A DNA stretch of 34,045 bases from Betaproteobacteria bacterium (GCA_028292405.1 JAQGMJ010000064.1:1-34045); one strand, 5' to 3'. Positions 15,935 to 23,385 are shown, counted from the first letter of the stretch. Made by a program: numbers and translations. Notes: generated from the sequence alone by a model not told the origin.

Positions 15935-18202
15935 TCAGTTTTTCGCCCGGGAGATGCGCACCACTTCCTGCAGCCGCCGCAAATTGCGCATCACCCGCGC
16001 CAAATGCGCCCGGTCCTGCACCTGGATGGAGAACTCCATGTTGGCGTAGTTGCCGGTCTCATCATCCTCGGTGTGTACGTTGGTGATGTTGGTGTCCGCC
16101 GCGGTGATCTCGGCGGCCACCTTGGCCAGAATGCCGCGGCCGTTGGTGGTGATGACGCGGATGGTGACGCCGAAGCCTTTTTCCGGTTCCGGGTCCCACT
16201 CCACGTCGACCCAGTTGTCCGGCTCCTTGCGGCGCGCCTTGGCAATGGTCTTGCAATCGTGGGTGTGCACCACCAAGCCCTGGCCCTTGCTGATGTGGCC
16301 GATGATCGGGTCGCCGGGAATCGGGTCGCAGCAGCGTGCCAGCTGCACCGCCATGCCGTCGGAGCCGCGAATGGTCACCGGGGCCGAGCGCATGTCGACG
16401 CCGCTCTCCGCTTCCAGCCCGCCGCCGCCGGCCGCCAGGCGCCGCGCCACCACCGCCGCCAGGCGCTTGCCCAGGCCGATGTCGGCCAGCAACTCCTGGC
16501 GCGACTTCACGTTGCTGTCCTTGAACAGGCGCTCCCAGCGTGCCGAATCGAGCTCGGCGTGCTCGGCGCCGAGCGCCCGCAAGGCCTGGCCAAGCAGGCG
16601 TTCGCCGAGCGCCACCGACTCCTCGTACTGCATCGTCTTCATGAAGTGGCGGATATGCGCGCGCGCCTTGCCGGTCTTCACGAAGCCCAGCCAGGCCGGG
16701 TTCGGCTGCGAGCCCGGCGCGGTTTCTATCTCCACCAGGTCGCCGTTCTTCAGTTCAGTGCGCAGCGGCATCGGCTCGCGGTTGATGCGCGCGCCGATGC
16801 AGGTGTCGCCCACGCCGGTGTGCACCGCGTAGGCGAAGTCCACCGCCGTCGCCCCGCGCGGCAGCGCCATGATGCGGCCCTTGGGGGTGAACACATAGAC
16901 TTCGTCGGGAAACAGGTCGACCTTGACGTGCTCCAGGAACTCCGCCGGATCGCCGGAGTTCTGCTGGATGTCGAGCAGCGACTGCAGCCACTTGTGGGTC
17001 TTCTTCTGCACGTCCGACAGCGCCGAATCGTCGCTCTTGTACAGCCAGTGCGCCGCCACCCCGGCCTCGGCCACGCGGTGCATCTCGGCGGTGCGGACCT
17101 GGATTTCCACCGGCGTGCCGTAGGGGCCGATCAGAGAGGTGTGCAGCGACTGGTAGCCGTTCACCTTCGGGATCGCGATGTAGTCCTTGAACTTGCCCGG
17201 CACCGGCTTGTACAGCGCGTGCAGCGCGCCCAATGCCAGGTAGCACGAAGGAATGTCCTTCACCACCACGCGAAAGCCGTAGACGTCGAGCACCTGGGAG
17301 AACGACAGGTGCTTTTCCACCATCTTGCGGTAGATGCCGTAGACGTGCTTCTCGCGCCCGTACACCTGGGCGATGATGCCGGCCTCAGGCAGGGTCTTTT
17401 GCACCGCCTCGAGAATCTTGTTCACGCCCTCGCGGCGGTTGCCGCGCGCCGACTTGATGGCGCGCGAGATCACCGCGAAGCGATGCGGGTACAAGTTGGC
17501 GAAACTCAGGTCCTGCAGCTCGCGATAGACCTGGTTCAGTCCCAGGCGGTGGGCGATCGGCGCGTAGATCTCCAGCGTTTCGCGGGCGATGCGGCGCCGT
17601 TTGTCCGACCTGAGGCTGCCGATGGTCCGCATGTTGTGCAGGCGGTCGGCGAGTTTCACCAGCATCACGCGCACGTCGCGCGCCATCGCCAGCAGCATCT
17701 TGCGGAAGTTTTCCGCTTGCGCGTCTTCGCGGCTTTCGAACTCGATCTTGTCCAGCTTGGAGACGCCGTCGACCAGCTCGGCCACCGGAGCGCCGAACTT
17801 GGCGGCAATAATCTCCTTGGTGACGCCGGTGTCTTCCACTACGTCGTGCAGCAGCGCCGCCATCAGAGCCTGGACGTCGAGCTTCCAGGAGGCGCAGATG
17901 CCGGCCACGGCCAGCGGATGAGTGATGTACTCTTCGCCGGAAGCGCGCATCTGCCCGGTATGGGCCGTGTCGCTGAACAAATAGGCTTCGCGGATGCGCT
18001 CGACGTCCGCCGGCTTGAGATAGAGGACGAGGCTGGCCGCAAAGGCGTCATACTGCGCCGCCTTGGTGGAGAATTCGCCTTCGTCCAGCGCGCCGGGGGC
18101 ACGCTCGTTCGGGTTGCGGCCCTTGGGGCCCAAGCGCTCACGCGCCGTTTTCAGGTCGACAACCGACCCGCGCGCAGAGGAAGGATTAGCTGGGTTTCCC
18201 AT
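15935..18202 (-). CDS. spoT: SpoT/Rel bifunctional (p)ppGpp synthetase/hydrolase
   Basis: The 755-residue long RSH enzyme sets the alarmone level in the stringent response. Domains in order: disordered N-terminus (1-45), HD hydrolase (about 60-210, with YITHP H95 and HD at 119-120 in ALLHDVVEDT), synthetase (about 260-400; YGREKHVYGIYRKM, GFRVVV, YIAIPKVNGYQSLHTS, EIQVRT), TGS (about 435-500; VYVFTPKGRIMALPRGATAVDFAYAVHT), helical/zinc-finger-like region, and C-terminal ACT (about 680-755). The hydrolase and synthetase motifs look intact, so both activities are expected. It is last in the run gmk-rpoZ-spoT, 27 bases after rpoZ. Its stop is followed at once by repeat copy A. Confidence 0.95.
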   Translation of the reverse strand: MGNPANPSSARGSVVDLKTARERLGPKGRNPNERAPGALDEGEFSTKAAQYDAFAASLVLYLKPADVERIREAYLFSDTAHTGQMRASGEEYITHPLAVAGICASWKLDVQALMAALLHDVVEDTGVTKEIIAAKFGAPVAELVDGVSKLDKIEFESREDAQAENFRKMLLAMARDVRVMLVKLADRLHNMRTIGSLRSDKRRRIARETLEIYAPIAHRLGLNQVYRELQDLSFANLYPHRFAVISRAIKSARGNRREGVNKILEAVQKTLPEAGIIAQVYGREKHVYGIYRKMVEKHLSFSQVLDVYGFRVVVKDIPSCYLALGALHALYKPVPGKFKDYIAIPKVNGYQSLHTSLIGPYGTPVEIQVRTAEMHRVAEAGVAAHWLYKSDDSALSDVQKKTHKWLQSLLDIQQNSGDPAEFLEHVKVDLFPDEVYVFTPKGRIMALPRGATAVDFAYAVHTGVGDTCIGARINREPMPLRTELKNGDLVEIETAPGSQPNPAWLGFVKTGKARAHIRHFMKTMQYEESVALGERLLGQALRALGAEHAELDSARWERLFKDSNVKSRQELLADIGLGKRLAAVVARRLAAGGGGLEAESGVDMRSAPVTIRGSDGMAVQLARCCDPIPGDPIIGHISKGQGLVVHTHDCKTIAKARRKEPDNWVDVEWDPEPEKGFGVTIRVITTNGRGILAKVAAEITAADTNITNVHTEDDETGNYANMEFSIQVQDRAHLARVMRNLRRLQEVVRISRAKN

Positions 18203-18229
18203 GGCTGGCCTCCGCGCGTGTTCATGACA

Positions 18230-18436
18230 TCAGCTCTGTACCCGCTTGAGCATCTCCAGGCCGATATGGCCGGCGGCGATCTCGCGCAGCGCCATCACGG
18301 TGACCTTGTCGCGGCCGCCCTCGATCTTCGGCGTCGCCCCTTGTGCCAGCTGGCGCGCGCGGTAGGTCGCCGCCAGGGTCAGCTGAAAACGGTTGGGAAT
18401 GCGATGCAGACAATCTTCGACGGTGATACGAGCCAT
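18230..18436 (-). CDS. rpoZ: RNA polymerase omega subunit
   Basis: The 68-residue protein [31 protein letters not shown]... is a complete omega subunit of the short betaproteobacterial type. It helps assemble beta' and forms part of a ppGpp binding site in RNA polymerase, so its place directly before spoT is functionally apt. The ATG at 18436 starts the conserved MARITVEDC; the frame is open for 17 more codons upstream with no family likeness. It lies 57 bases after gmk. Confidence 0.96.
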   Translation of the reverse strand: MARITVEDCLHRIPNRFQLTLAATYRARQLAQGATPKIEGGRDKVTVMALREIAAGHIGLEMLKRVQS

Positions 18437-18493
18437 GGTGGGATGCGCTTTTTGAGCTTGCGGTTGCAGAACAGGAGGCCGCCTCAAGCGGCC

Positions 18494-19111
18494 TTAAAGA
18501 TTGATGCCGAGGTCGCCGAACAGGCGGGCTTCGCGCTCACCCACCTGCGCGATGCGCAAACGGGCTGCCGCCACCACGCAGGCAAGTTGCGCCAGCGCCT
18601 CGGAAAATACTGTGTTGATAATAGCATAGTCGAACCCCCCGGCCCGGCCCAGCTCCTCGCCGGCGGCCTGCATGCGCAGGGCGATCACCGCCTCGCTGTC
18701 GGTGCCGCGGCCGCGCAGCCGGCGCTCCAGTTCGGCCATCGACGGCGGCAGGATGAAAATCGCCACCGCGGAAGGGAAAATCCGCTTCACCTGCGCCGCG
18801 CCCTGGCAGTCGATTTCCAGCAGGATGTCGCGGCCCTCGCGCATCTGCGCCTCGATCCATGGCTTGGAGGTGCCGTAGAGGTTGCCGTGCACCTCCGCGT
18901 ATTCGAGAAACTCGCCGCGGTCGCGCATGCCGAGAAAGGTCTCGCGCGAAACAAAGTGGTAGTTCTTGCCGTCCACCTCGCCGGCGCGCGGCGCGCGGGT
19001 CGAGTAGGAGACGGACAGGTTCAGGCCGCTATCGCGCTCCAGCAGCGCGTTCACCAGGCTGGATTTTCCCGCCCCGGAAGGCGCGGCGATGATGAACAGC
19101 GAGCCGCTCAT
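18494..19111 (-). CDS. gmk: guanylate kinase
   Basis: The 205-residue enzyme phosphorylates GMP to GDP. The P-loop APSGAGKSSLV (residues 10-20) and the GMP-binding segment SVSYSTRAPRAGEVDGKNYHFVS are intact, with ILLEIDCQGAAQVK in the core. The ATG at 19111 fits family length. Its start overlaps the stop of a 29-codon open frame (ATGA). GDP/GTP made here are precursors of the ppGpp made by the spoT product two genes downstream. Confidence 0.95.
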   Translation of the reverse strand: MSGSLFIIAAPSGAGKSSLVNALLERDSGLNLSVSYSTRAPRAGEVDGKNYHFVSRETFLGMRDRGEFLEYAEVHGNLYGTSKPWIEAQMREGRDILLEIDCQGAAQVKRIFPSAVAIFILPPSMAELERRLRGRGTDSEAVIALRMQAAGEELGRAGGFDYAIINTVFSEALAQLACVVAAARLRIAQVGEREARLFGDLGINL

Positions 19112-19197
19112 CGCCGGCCTGCCGCGTGCACCCGCGCCAGTGTCAGCGACGGCGCCCGCGCTACCGCAAAGCGCCCGGTTTCTTGTCTCTTTGCCAT
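19108..19197 (-). CDS. possible 29-residue upstream frame coupled to gmk
   Basis: An ATG at 19197 opens MAKRQETGRFAVARAPS..., a basic 29-residue frame whose TGA overlaps the gmk ATG as ATGA. gmk itself lacks a strong SD, so the frame could serve translational coupling. It fills most of the yicC-gmk gap. It has no recognised family and no clear SD of its own; it may be chance. Confidence 0.2.
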   Translation of the reverse strand: MAKRQETGRFAVARAPSLTLARVHAAGRR

Positions 19198-19214
19198 GCG
19201 CGCCATCATACCGC

Positions 19215-20093
19215 TCACTCCAGGTTCTGCACTTGTTCGCGCATCTGTTCGATCAGGATTTTCATCTCCATCGCCGCCGCCGATACCTCGGCCGACACCG
19301 ACTTGCTCCCCAGGGTATTGGCCTCGCGATTCAACTCCTGCATCAGGAAGTCCAGACGCTTGCCCGCCGCCCCGCCCTTGGCCAGCACGCGGCGCACTTC
19401 GCTCAAATGCGCCCCCAGGCGGGAAATTTCCTCCGCAACGTCGATCTTGATGCCGAACAGCGCCACTTCCTGGCGCACCCGCTCGTCGTCGGTGGCGCCC
19501 AGGGCCTCGCGCAGGCGGGCGTTGAGTTTGGCGTGGTAGTCGGCGAGGATCTGCGGCATCAGCGGCTCGATCTTTTTCACCCAGCCCTCGATGCCCTCGA
19601 CCCGCGCCAGCAGCATCGCCTTGAGTTTTTCGCCTTCGCGCTGGCGCGAAGCGGAAAATTCGCCGATCGCCTCGCGCGCCATGGAACTGACGATTTCCTT
19701 CAGCTCTTCGGACGAAATCGCCGTGTCCTCGATCACCCCGGGCCAGTGCAGCACTTCCATTACCCGCAGCCCCTGCGCATCCGGCAGCAGGCGCTTGACG
19801 GCAGCGGCGGCCTCGGCCAGGCGCTCCACCGTCGCGGTGTTCAAGGCCAGGGGCCGGCCGGCGCGCGGGCCGGCCACGTTGTCTTTCCCGTAGCCGAGTC
19901 GCAACTCGACCTTGCCGCGGGTGGTTTTTTCGGTCAGCATCTCGCGCAGCATGGGTTCGAGGGAGCGCACTTCGTCGTTCAGGCGGAACATCAGGTCGAG
20001 AAAGCGCGAGTTGACGCTCTTGATTTCCAGGTTCATCGCGCCCGACGGCAGTTCGCGCGTCACCATCGCGTAGCCGGTCATGGAAAGGATCAT
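19215..20093 (-). CDS. yicC: YicC family endoribonuclease
   Basis: The 292-residue protein starts MILSMTGYAMVTRELPSGAMNLEIKSVNSRFLDLMFRL, the YicC N-terminal domain, and ends with the DUF1732 C-terminal domain (KRLDFLMQELNREANTLGSKS...MKILIEQMREQVQNLE). YicC is an endoribonuclease acting on small RNAs in E. coli. The ATG at 20093 matches the family start (MI-x-SMT); upstream in-frame codons reach 20222 without likeness. It heads the minus-strand run yicC, gmk, rpoZ, spoT and diverges from the kinase gene. Confidence 0.93.
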   Translation of the reverse strand: MILSMTGYAMVTRELPSGAMNLEIKSVNSRFLDLMFRLNDEVRSLEPMLREMLTEKTTRGKVELRLGYGKDNVAGPRAGRPLALNTATVERLAEAAAAVKRLLPDAQGLRVMEVLHWPGVIEDTAISSEELKEIVSSMAREAIGEFSASRQREGEKLKAMLLARVEGIEGWVKKIEPLMPQILADYHAKLNARLREALGATDDERVRQEVALFGIKIDVAEEISRLGAHLSEVRRVLAKGGAAGKRLDFLMQELNREANTLGSKSVSAEVSAAAMEMKILIEQMREQVQNLE

Positions 20094-20138
20094 TGCGGCG
20101 CTCTTTCGTGAATTGGTTAAAATGGCAAGCCAGGCTCG

Positions 20139-20144
20139 ATTATA
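20139..20144 (-). promoter_or_regulatory. -10 box for yicC
   Basis: Consensus TATAAT on the minus strand, 46 bases upstream of the yicC ATG; no good -35 is seen 16-18 bases before it. On the plus strand the same site reads as TTATAG, 17 bases after TTAAAA, a possible kinase promoter. A perfect inverted repeat GTCCTC-gg-GAGGAC (20151-20164) lies next to it. Confidence 0.45.
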
Positions 20145-20181
20145 GAAGGTGTCCTCGGGAGGACGAGCCGGCCGGAGGAGT

Positions 20182-21186
20182 ATGGCTGCACAATCCAATT
20201 CGGCGCTGCCGGAAAATACCATTCTGGAGAACTACCGCGTTTCCCGTCCGATCGCCTCGGGCGGGTTTTCGATCGTCTATCTGGCTTACGACGAATTCGG
20301 CGCTCCGGTGGCCATCAAGGAATACCTGCCTGCCGGCCTGTCGCTGCGCGGCAAGGGCGAGATCGTCCCGACCATTTCAACCGAGCACACCAACCTGTTC
20401 CGCTACGGCATGAAGTGCTTTTTCGAGGAAGGCCGTGCCCTGGCGAAAATTTCCCATCCGAACGTTGTGCGCGTGGTGAACTTTTTCCGCGCCAACGAAA
20501 CGGTCTACATGGTGATGCAGTACGAGCGCGGCCGCACCTTGCAGGAACACATCGTCCAGCGCAAGGGCGAGATCAAGGAAAACTTCATCCGCCACGTCTT
20601 TGTGCAGCTGATGAACGGCCTGCGCGAAGTACACACCAACAAGCTGCTGCACCTGGACCTGAAACCGGCCAACATCTACATCCGCAACGACGGCATTCCC
20701 CTGCTGCTGGACTTCGGCGCCGCGCGCCAGACCCTGCTCACGGATGCCCCACGGCTGAACCCGATGTACACACCGGGCTTCGCCGCCCCGGAGCAGTACA
20801 AGAACCGTGATTCCCTGGGTCCCTGGACCGACATCTACTCCATCGGCGCCACCATGTTCGCCTGCCTCTCGGGCATGGCGCCGCAGGCGGCCGACCAGCG
20901 GGTGGAAAAGGACCGGATGCAACCGGTGGTCAAGACCTTCAAGGGCAAGTATTCCCGCGAGATGCTGGAAATCATCGACTGGTGCCTGGACCTCGACTAC
21001 CTGAACCGGCCGCAAAGCGTGTTTTCGCTGCAAAAGGCGATCGTCGACAACCGCCCGCGCGAGGCGCAAAAACCCGGCGTGTTCGACGGCTTCAAGCGGA
21101 TATTCGACGACATCACCCGTCCGGTGGGCAAGGCTGCTGCGACCAAGGCGCCGGCCAGCACCAAGGCGCCGGATGGCGCCAAGTAA
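20182..21186 (+). CDS. soluble eukaryotic-type Ser/Thr protein kinase
   Basis: The 334-residue kinase has the domain at residues 18-290: glycine loop IASGGFSIVYLAY (24-36), VAIK lysine K46, alpha-C Glu in FFEEGRALAKI, catalytic loop HLDLKPAN (157-164; D159, K161, N164), DFGAA (177-181), AAPEQY in place of APE (201-206) and WTDIYSIGA (D217). The usual HRD is HLD, so it is a non-RD kinase probably not needing activation-loop phosphorylation. The C-terminus (315-334) is a KAPAST/KAPDGAK low-complexity tail. There is no transmembrane segment, PASTA or other sensor. The ATG at 20182 is preceded closely by GGAGGAG; a GTG at 20149 is an alternative start. The PP2C gene follows. Confidence 0.9.
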   Translation: MAAQSNSALPENTILENYRVSRPIASGGFSIVYLAYDEFGAPVAIKEYLPAGLSLRGKGEIVPTISTEHTNLFRYGMKCFFEEGRALAKISHPNVVRVVNFFRANETVYMVMQYERGRTLQEHIVQRKGEIKENFIRHVFVQLMNGLREVHTNKLLHLDLKPANIYIRNDGIPLLLDFGAARQTLLTDAPRLNPMYTPGFAAPEQYKNRDSLGPWTDIYSIGATMFACLSGMAPQAADQRVEKDRMQPVVKTFKGKYSREMLEIIDWCLDLDYLNRPQSVFSLQKAIVDNRPREAQKPGVFDGFKRIFDDITRPVGKAAATKAPASTKAPDGAK

Positions 21187-21241
21187 GCAGCCACCTTAGC
21201 GAAATGAGCGAGAAAAACCGAGCGAACGCACCGAAACCGCC

Positions 21242-22153
21242 ATGAAATTTTCGATCTACCAGGAAAGCCGCAAGGGCGGCCGCAAGTACAACCAGGACCG
21301 CATGGGCTACGTGTTCTCGCGCGACGCCCTGATGATGGTGGTCGCCGACGGCATGGGCGGCCACCTGCATGGCGAGATCGCCGCCCAGCTGACGGTCGAA
21401 TTCATGGGCGAGAAGTTCCAGCGCGAGGCCAAGTCGAAGCTGCCCGACCCGGTGCGCTTCCTCAACGAGGCCATTGCCGGGGCGCACAACGCCATCCTGC
21501 GCTACGCCGATGCCCATGCCTTGCTGGAAACGCCGCGCACCACCGTGGTGGCCGTGGTGGTGCAGGAGGGCTGGACCTGGTGGGCGCACGTCGGCGATTC
21601 GCGCATCTACCTAGTCCGCGCCGGGCAGATCGCCACGCAAACGCGAGACCACTCCAAGGTGCAGCAACTGGTGCTGCAGGGCCTGGTGCGCGAAGAGGCC
21701 GTGGCCAACCACCCGGACCGCAACAAGATCTTCAACTGCCTCGGCGCCCACGTGCCGCCGCAGGTGGAAATCACCCCGAAAGTGCGCCTGCAGGAGCGCG
21801 ACTCCATGCTCCTGTGCACCGACGGCCTGTGGGGCCCGATCCCCTCGCGCCTGATCGCCGGCGCCTTCACCGGCGAGCCGCTGAACCGCAGCATCCCGGC
21901 GCTGATGACCCAGTCCGAGCGCCGCGCGGGCGCCGATTGCGACAACGTCACCGCCATCGCCATGACCTGGAACGAGCTGGGCACCGTCGAAGACGACTCG
22001 ATCTCCACCCTGATGATGCCGGCGGGCGAATTCTCATCCCAGATCGAAGGCTTCGAAGCCGCCGCCGAAAAAGACACCCTGACCGACGACGAAATCGAGC
22101 AAGCCATCGCCGAGATCCGCGATGCCCTGGCGAAGTCGAACGCGCAAAAGTAA
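21242..22153 (+). CDS. PP2C-type Ser/Thr protein phosphatase
   Basis: The 303-residue phosphatase, probably the antagonist of the preceding kinase, has all metal-site motifs: NQDR (17-20), DGMGGH (36-41), HVGDSRIY (D119), CTDGLW (D194) and CDNVT (D234, N235). The catalytic domain spans about 1-245; the last 55 residues are an acidic helix-prone tail (DDEIEQAIAEIRDALAKSNAQK) unlike the minimal family. The gene starts 55 bases after the kinase stop, same strand. Its final codons (CGCGCAAAAGTAA) form one arm of a 12-bp inverted repeat with the downstream repeat element. Confidence 0.92.
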   Translation: MKFSIYQESRKGGRKYNQDRMGYVFSRDALMMVVADGMGGHLHGEIAAQLTVEFMGEKFQREAKSKLPDPVRFLNEAIAGAHNAILRYADAHALLETPRTTVVAVVVQEGWTWWAHVGDSRIYLVRAGQIATQTRDHSKVQQLVLQGLVREEAVANHPDRNKIFNCLGAHVPPQVEITPKVRLQERDSMLLCTDGLWGPIPSRLIAGAFTGEPLNRSIPALMTQSERRAGADCDNVTAIAMTWNELGTVEDDSISTLMMPAGEFSSQIEGFEAAAEKDTLTDDEIEQAIAEIRDALAKSNAQK

Positions 22154-22155
22154 AG

Positions 22156-22227
22156 CGCTCAAAAGTGCAAACCTACTTTTGCGCGGACTAGTCAGGCAAA
22201 ATCGCCGGCAAAGCCTGTCGATTTTTT
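22156..22227 (+). repeat. copy C of the composite 3'-end repeat element (after the PP2C gene)
   Basis: A 72-base unit in plus orientation, 2 bases after the PP2C stop, matching the minus strand of copy B at all but 7 positions. It contains the arm CTCAAAAGT, its partner TACTTTTG, then AAAATCGCCGGC / GCCTGTCGATTTTTT, a terminator hairpin with a T-run. The partner arm has changed to TACTTTTGCGCG (22174-22185), which pairs perfectly with CGCGCAAAAGTA at 22141-22152, the end of the phosphatase gene. Confidence 0.85.
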
Positions 22228-22244
22228 GAGCCGGAACTGCCACG

Positions 22245-22276
22245 AACGAAAAAGCCCCTTTCGGGGCTTTTTCGTT
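22245..22276. terminator. perfect 14-bp hairpin in the PP2C/cytochrome gap
   Basis: AACGAAAAAGCCCC (22245-22258), loop tttc, GGGGCTTTTTCGTT (22263-22276). T-rich ends on both strands make it a bidirectional terminator. It is one of several hairpins packed into the 300-base gap 22154-22454, which holds no gene. Confidence 0.88.
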
Positions 22277-22303
22277 TTACGGCAACTCTTCGCTCCGCAA
22301 CAT

Positions 22304-22441
22304 CGTAGGCACTGGTTGAAAACAAACAGCCCGCGCAAGCGGGCTGTTTGTTCGTAGCTTTTAAGTCCCAAAAAATCGTCCGGCTCTGCCGGCGATTTTG
22401 CCTGTTCAGTCCGCTCAAAAGTAGGTTTGCACTTTTGAGCG
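22304..22441 (-). repeat. copy B of the composite 3'-end repeat element (after the distal cytochrome c gene)
   Basis: Same layout as copy A over about 138 bases, including the tetraloop hairpin AACAAACAGCCCGC-gcaa-GCGGGCTGTTTGTT (22321-22352). Read on the minus strand it begins 13 bases after the cytochrome stop. Relative to copy A, the stem pairs T-A to C-G (tetraloop hairpin) and A-T to G-C (hairpin 1) changed on both sides. It forms a large inverted repeat with copy C. Confidence 0.85.
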
Positions 22442-22454
22442 CTTCTGCAGGGGT

Positions 22455-22826
22455 TTACTTTTGAGTGTGATGTTTGATATACAGCTGCCCCGGCAGCCCG
22501 GAGAAAAACGCCGCCAGGTCCTGGATTTCGGTGGCGGTGAGCGCAGCGGCTTGCCCGGCCATGATCGGGTTCTTGCGGCCAATCATCGACTTGTCGCCCT
22601 GCTTGTATTCGTTCAGCGCGGTGACCAGGTAGTCGGCGTGCTGGCCGGCCAGCTTGGGGTATTCGGGCTGCAGCGGCTTGTTCCAGTCGCCGCCGGTGGC
22701 GTGGCAGGCGGTGCATACCTGCTCGGCCTTGGCTCTGCCGCGTGCCACGTCGCCGCCGGCAAAGGCGGAGGAAGCGAAGGCCAGGGCCAGCGCGGCTATG
22801 GCCAGGGAAGTCAGGGTCTTGTTCAT
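22455..22826 (-). CDS. periplasmic monohaem cytochrome c, c4-half type (second gene)
   Basis: The 123-residue protein has a signal peptide (1-23, MNKTLTSLAIAALALAFASSAFA), one haem motif CTACH, and the c4-like sequence YPKLAGQHADYLVTALNEYKQGDKS, with a Met ligand candidate in NPIMAGQAAALT. The SD is CAGGAGG. Its ATG shares a base with the upstream gene's TAA (TAATG), so the two are translated together. It carries electrons in the periplasm; the partner oxidase or reductase is not in the window. The last codons ACT CAA AAG TAA equal the arm of the 3' repeat element. Confidence 0.9.
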   Translation of the reverse strand: MNKTLTSLAIAALALAFASSAFAGGDVARGRAKAEQVCTACHATGGDWNKPLQPEYPKLAGQHADYLVTALNEYKQGDKSMIGRKNPIMAGQAAALTATEIQDLAAFFSGLPGQLYIKHHTQK

Positions 22827-23218
22827 TATTTTGCCTCCTGGCCGTAGTAGGCGGCGAGTTCGGCGATGTCCGCATCGGAAAGCGAAGAGGCGATGGAGCG
22901 CATGGTCGGGTGCTTGCGCTCGCCGCTCTGGTAGGCCTTGAGCGCGTTTTCGATGTACTTCGGGTTCTGCCCGGCGATCATCGGCACGTGATAGACGTGC
23001 GGATAAGCCATCTTGTAGCCTGGAATGCCATGGCAGCCGATACACATGGCAGCCTTGCCGCCGGAATGGCCGACACCGGCATCGCCGGGGGCGGTGCCCA
23101 TCGTGCTGGCGGTACTGGCGGTGACGGCCGGCGCGGCTGCGGCGGTGCTCTGCGCGCCGGCGGGCAGCGCAGCGAGCATCAGCGCGGCAAGCGCGGAAAT
23201 GCGAAGTAACTTGTTCAT
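22826..23218 (-). CDS. periplasmic monohaem cytochrome c, c4-half type (first gene)
   Basis: The 130-residue protein has a signal peptide (1-22, MNKLLRISALAALMLAALPAGA), an Ala/Thr-rich linker (23-55), one haem motif CIGCH, and the c4-like stretch YHVPMIAGQNPKYIENALKAYQSGERKHPTMRSIASSLSDADIAELAAYYG, with M in HPTM a likely axial ligand. With the next gene it looks like a dihaem cytochrome c4 split into two single-haem proteins. The ATG at 23218 begins the signal peptide; the frame is open to 23284 upstream without support. Confidence 0.9.
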   Translation of the reverse strand: MNKLLRISALAALMLAALPAGAQSTAAAAPAVTASTASTMGTAPGDAGVGHSGGKAAMCIGCHGIPGYKMAYPHVYHVPMIAGQNPKYIENALKAYQSGERKHPTMRSIASSLSDADIAELAAYYGQEAK

Positions 23219-23316
23219 GAAGGGATCAAAAAACTCGGAATTAGGTCCGGAAAACACCAGATAACTACGCCCGGAAAGGGCCACTCTCGGCGCTACAAGC
23301 TTGCAAAAACCGGTCG

Positions 23317-23322
23317 ATTATA
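23317..23322 (-). promoter_or_regulatory. -10 box for the cytochrome c pair
   Basis: Consensus TATAAT on the minus strand about 100 bases upstream of the first cytochrome ATG; no convincing -35. The 23219-23540 gap holds no gene, only this box, the moxR promoter and leaders. Confidence 0.4.
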
Positions 23323-23385
23323 AATCAAAACCCTACCCTGCGCGCGGCCTTGCAGGCAGCGCCAGACCCCGGGGTTAAACCCGAG

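Noticed and set aside
16004..19450. Very long plus-strand open frame (over 1100 codons) opposite spoT, rpoZ and gmk
   Set aside because: It is antisense to three well-recognised genes, has His/Arg/Ala-rich random composition and no domain; it reflects the third-position GC bias of the real genes.
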